Part shown: positions 63,752 through 64,000 of the stretch, in pieces
How the letters are laid out: each line of letters opens with the position of its first letter
Position numbering within the stretch: position 1 is the stretch's first letter
Source: Salipaludibacillus daqingensis
GTDB taxonomy: Bacteria > Bacillota > Bacilli > Bacillales > Salisediminibacteriaceae
Length of the DNA: 64,000 nucleotides
Assembly (NCBI RefSeq): GCF_029891575.1
Contig: NZ_JARZHF010000007.1
Coordinates: 62,001-126,000, forward strand
Reading direction: 5' to 3'
Notes under the pieces: model-generated
What the model was told of the DNA's origin: nothing
Database searches by the model: none
The model's input: only the letters and a program-made list of their open reading frames with translations
Translations under genes and position numbers: made by a program

Positions 63752-64000
63752 TCATAAGGACGTGATAGCATATACAATTACAAGTAGAGGAAGTGCAATA
63801 GTTATAGAACCAGATATGATTCCAAGTTTAGCCATTCCTTTTCCTACTTGTTCTGTCGTTCTCATTTGGACCAATGCTATAATACCGAATATAATACTAA
63901 TGAAGCCAATAATCATCCCTACATAAACAATGATAAGCAAAAATAAAATAGAAAGTGCACCTAAAAAGGCGGAAATAATTGCGTTAACATTATTATCAAA
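63752..64000 (-). CDS. DUF4190-type membrane protein, cut by right edge
   Basis: 83 residues visible on the minus strand; the frame is open to base 64000, so the start lies beyond the window. Two hydrophobic helices (GALSILFLLIIVYVGMIIGF and ISGSITIALPLLVIVYAI) flank a polar turn with IIALVQMRTTEQVGKGMAKL. The helix-turn-helix layout with GKGMAKLGIISG is typical of DUF4190 proteins. Function unknown. Confidence 0.75.
   Translation of the reverse strand, partial: FDNNVNAIISAFLGALSILFLLIIVYVGMIIGFISIIFGIIALVQMRTTEQVGKGMAKLGIISGSITIALPLLVIVYAITSL

Noticed and set aside
1-64000. CRISPR arrays, tRNA, rRNA or integrase genes.
   Set aside because: No regularly spaced repeats, no cloverleaf or rRNA-like stretch and no integrase were seen by eye.

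Overview
The window is AT-rich DNA of a spore-forming Bacillaceae (Firmicutes). Genes are closely packed and start at strong GGAGG-type ribosome sites, often with GTG or TTG codons. Sporulation and germination genes place it there: a CotY/CotZ-type coat protein, GerW/YtfJ, a GerMN lipoprotein, a YjcZ micro-protein, a YteA-type zinc-finger protein and the checkpoint inhibitor Sda. Many genes match Bacillus subtilis families (YjcD, YkuD, YhaP/YhaQ, YuxL, YugP, YcsN, BsaA). The species cannot be named from this sequence.

Layout. 1-1260: a TnpB (IS200/IS605) gene cut by the left edge, with its promoter and a LexA-like box. 1.4-13.5 kb: envelope and transport genes (glycosyltransferase, TraB, RDD, ZIP), an SDR, an amidase, DUF429, an orphan HEPN protein, a MarR regulator with a palindromic operator, an L,D-transpeptidase, TVP38 and YjcZ. 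13.7-21.5 kb: hydrolase, YbjT-like dehydrogenase, an EAL-domain remnant, glutamate dehydrogenase, aldo/keto reductase, CDGSH protein and YteA. 21.8-31.2 kb: PepF, YjcD helicase, M42 peptidase, MFS exporter and a hydrolase. 31.3-33.2 kb: a divergent hmp/nsrR pair with two NsrR-type operators. 33.2-42.9 kb: RluF, Maa, PAP2, GerMN, an atoE-like transporter destroyed by an internal replacement carrying hairpin repeats, an ABC exporter, an S9 peptidase and ProC. 43-51.3 kb: coat protein, YhaQP ABC exporter, DUF3006 plus a ComEC-like lipoprotein with a LexA-like box, YugP, cupin and GerW. 51.5-60 kb: a redox cluster. 60-64 kb: exonuclease, aldo/keto reductase, Sda, an RlmN-type radical SAM methylase and a DUF4190 protein cut by the right edge.

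Most notable is 51541-51999. It is an intact peroxiredoxin frame interrupted by one TGA that lies exactly at the peroxidatic cysteine (TPGU). Thirteen bases after the TGA begins a 6-bp stem with a GGA loop, in the right place for a bacterial SECIS element. The best reading is a selenocysteine peroxiredoxin. It sits upstream of a thioredoxin-CcdA-type membrane protein and in the same region as a cysteine glutathione peroxidase and two rhodanese proteins. The selA/B/C/D genes are not in the window.

A second thread is DNA damage. LexA (DinR) box-like sites lie before tnpB, before the ComEC-like lipoprotein gene and, more weakly, upstream of sda. No rRNA, tRNA or CRISPR array was seen.
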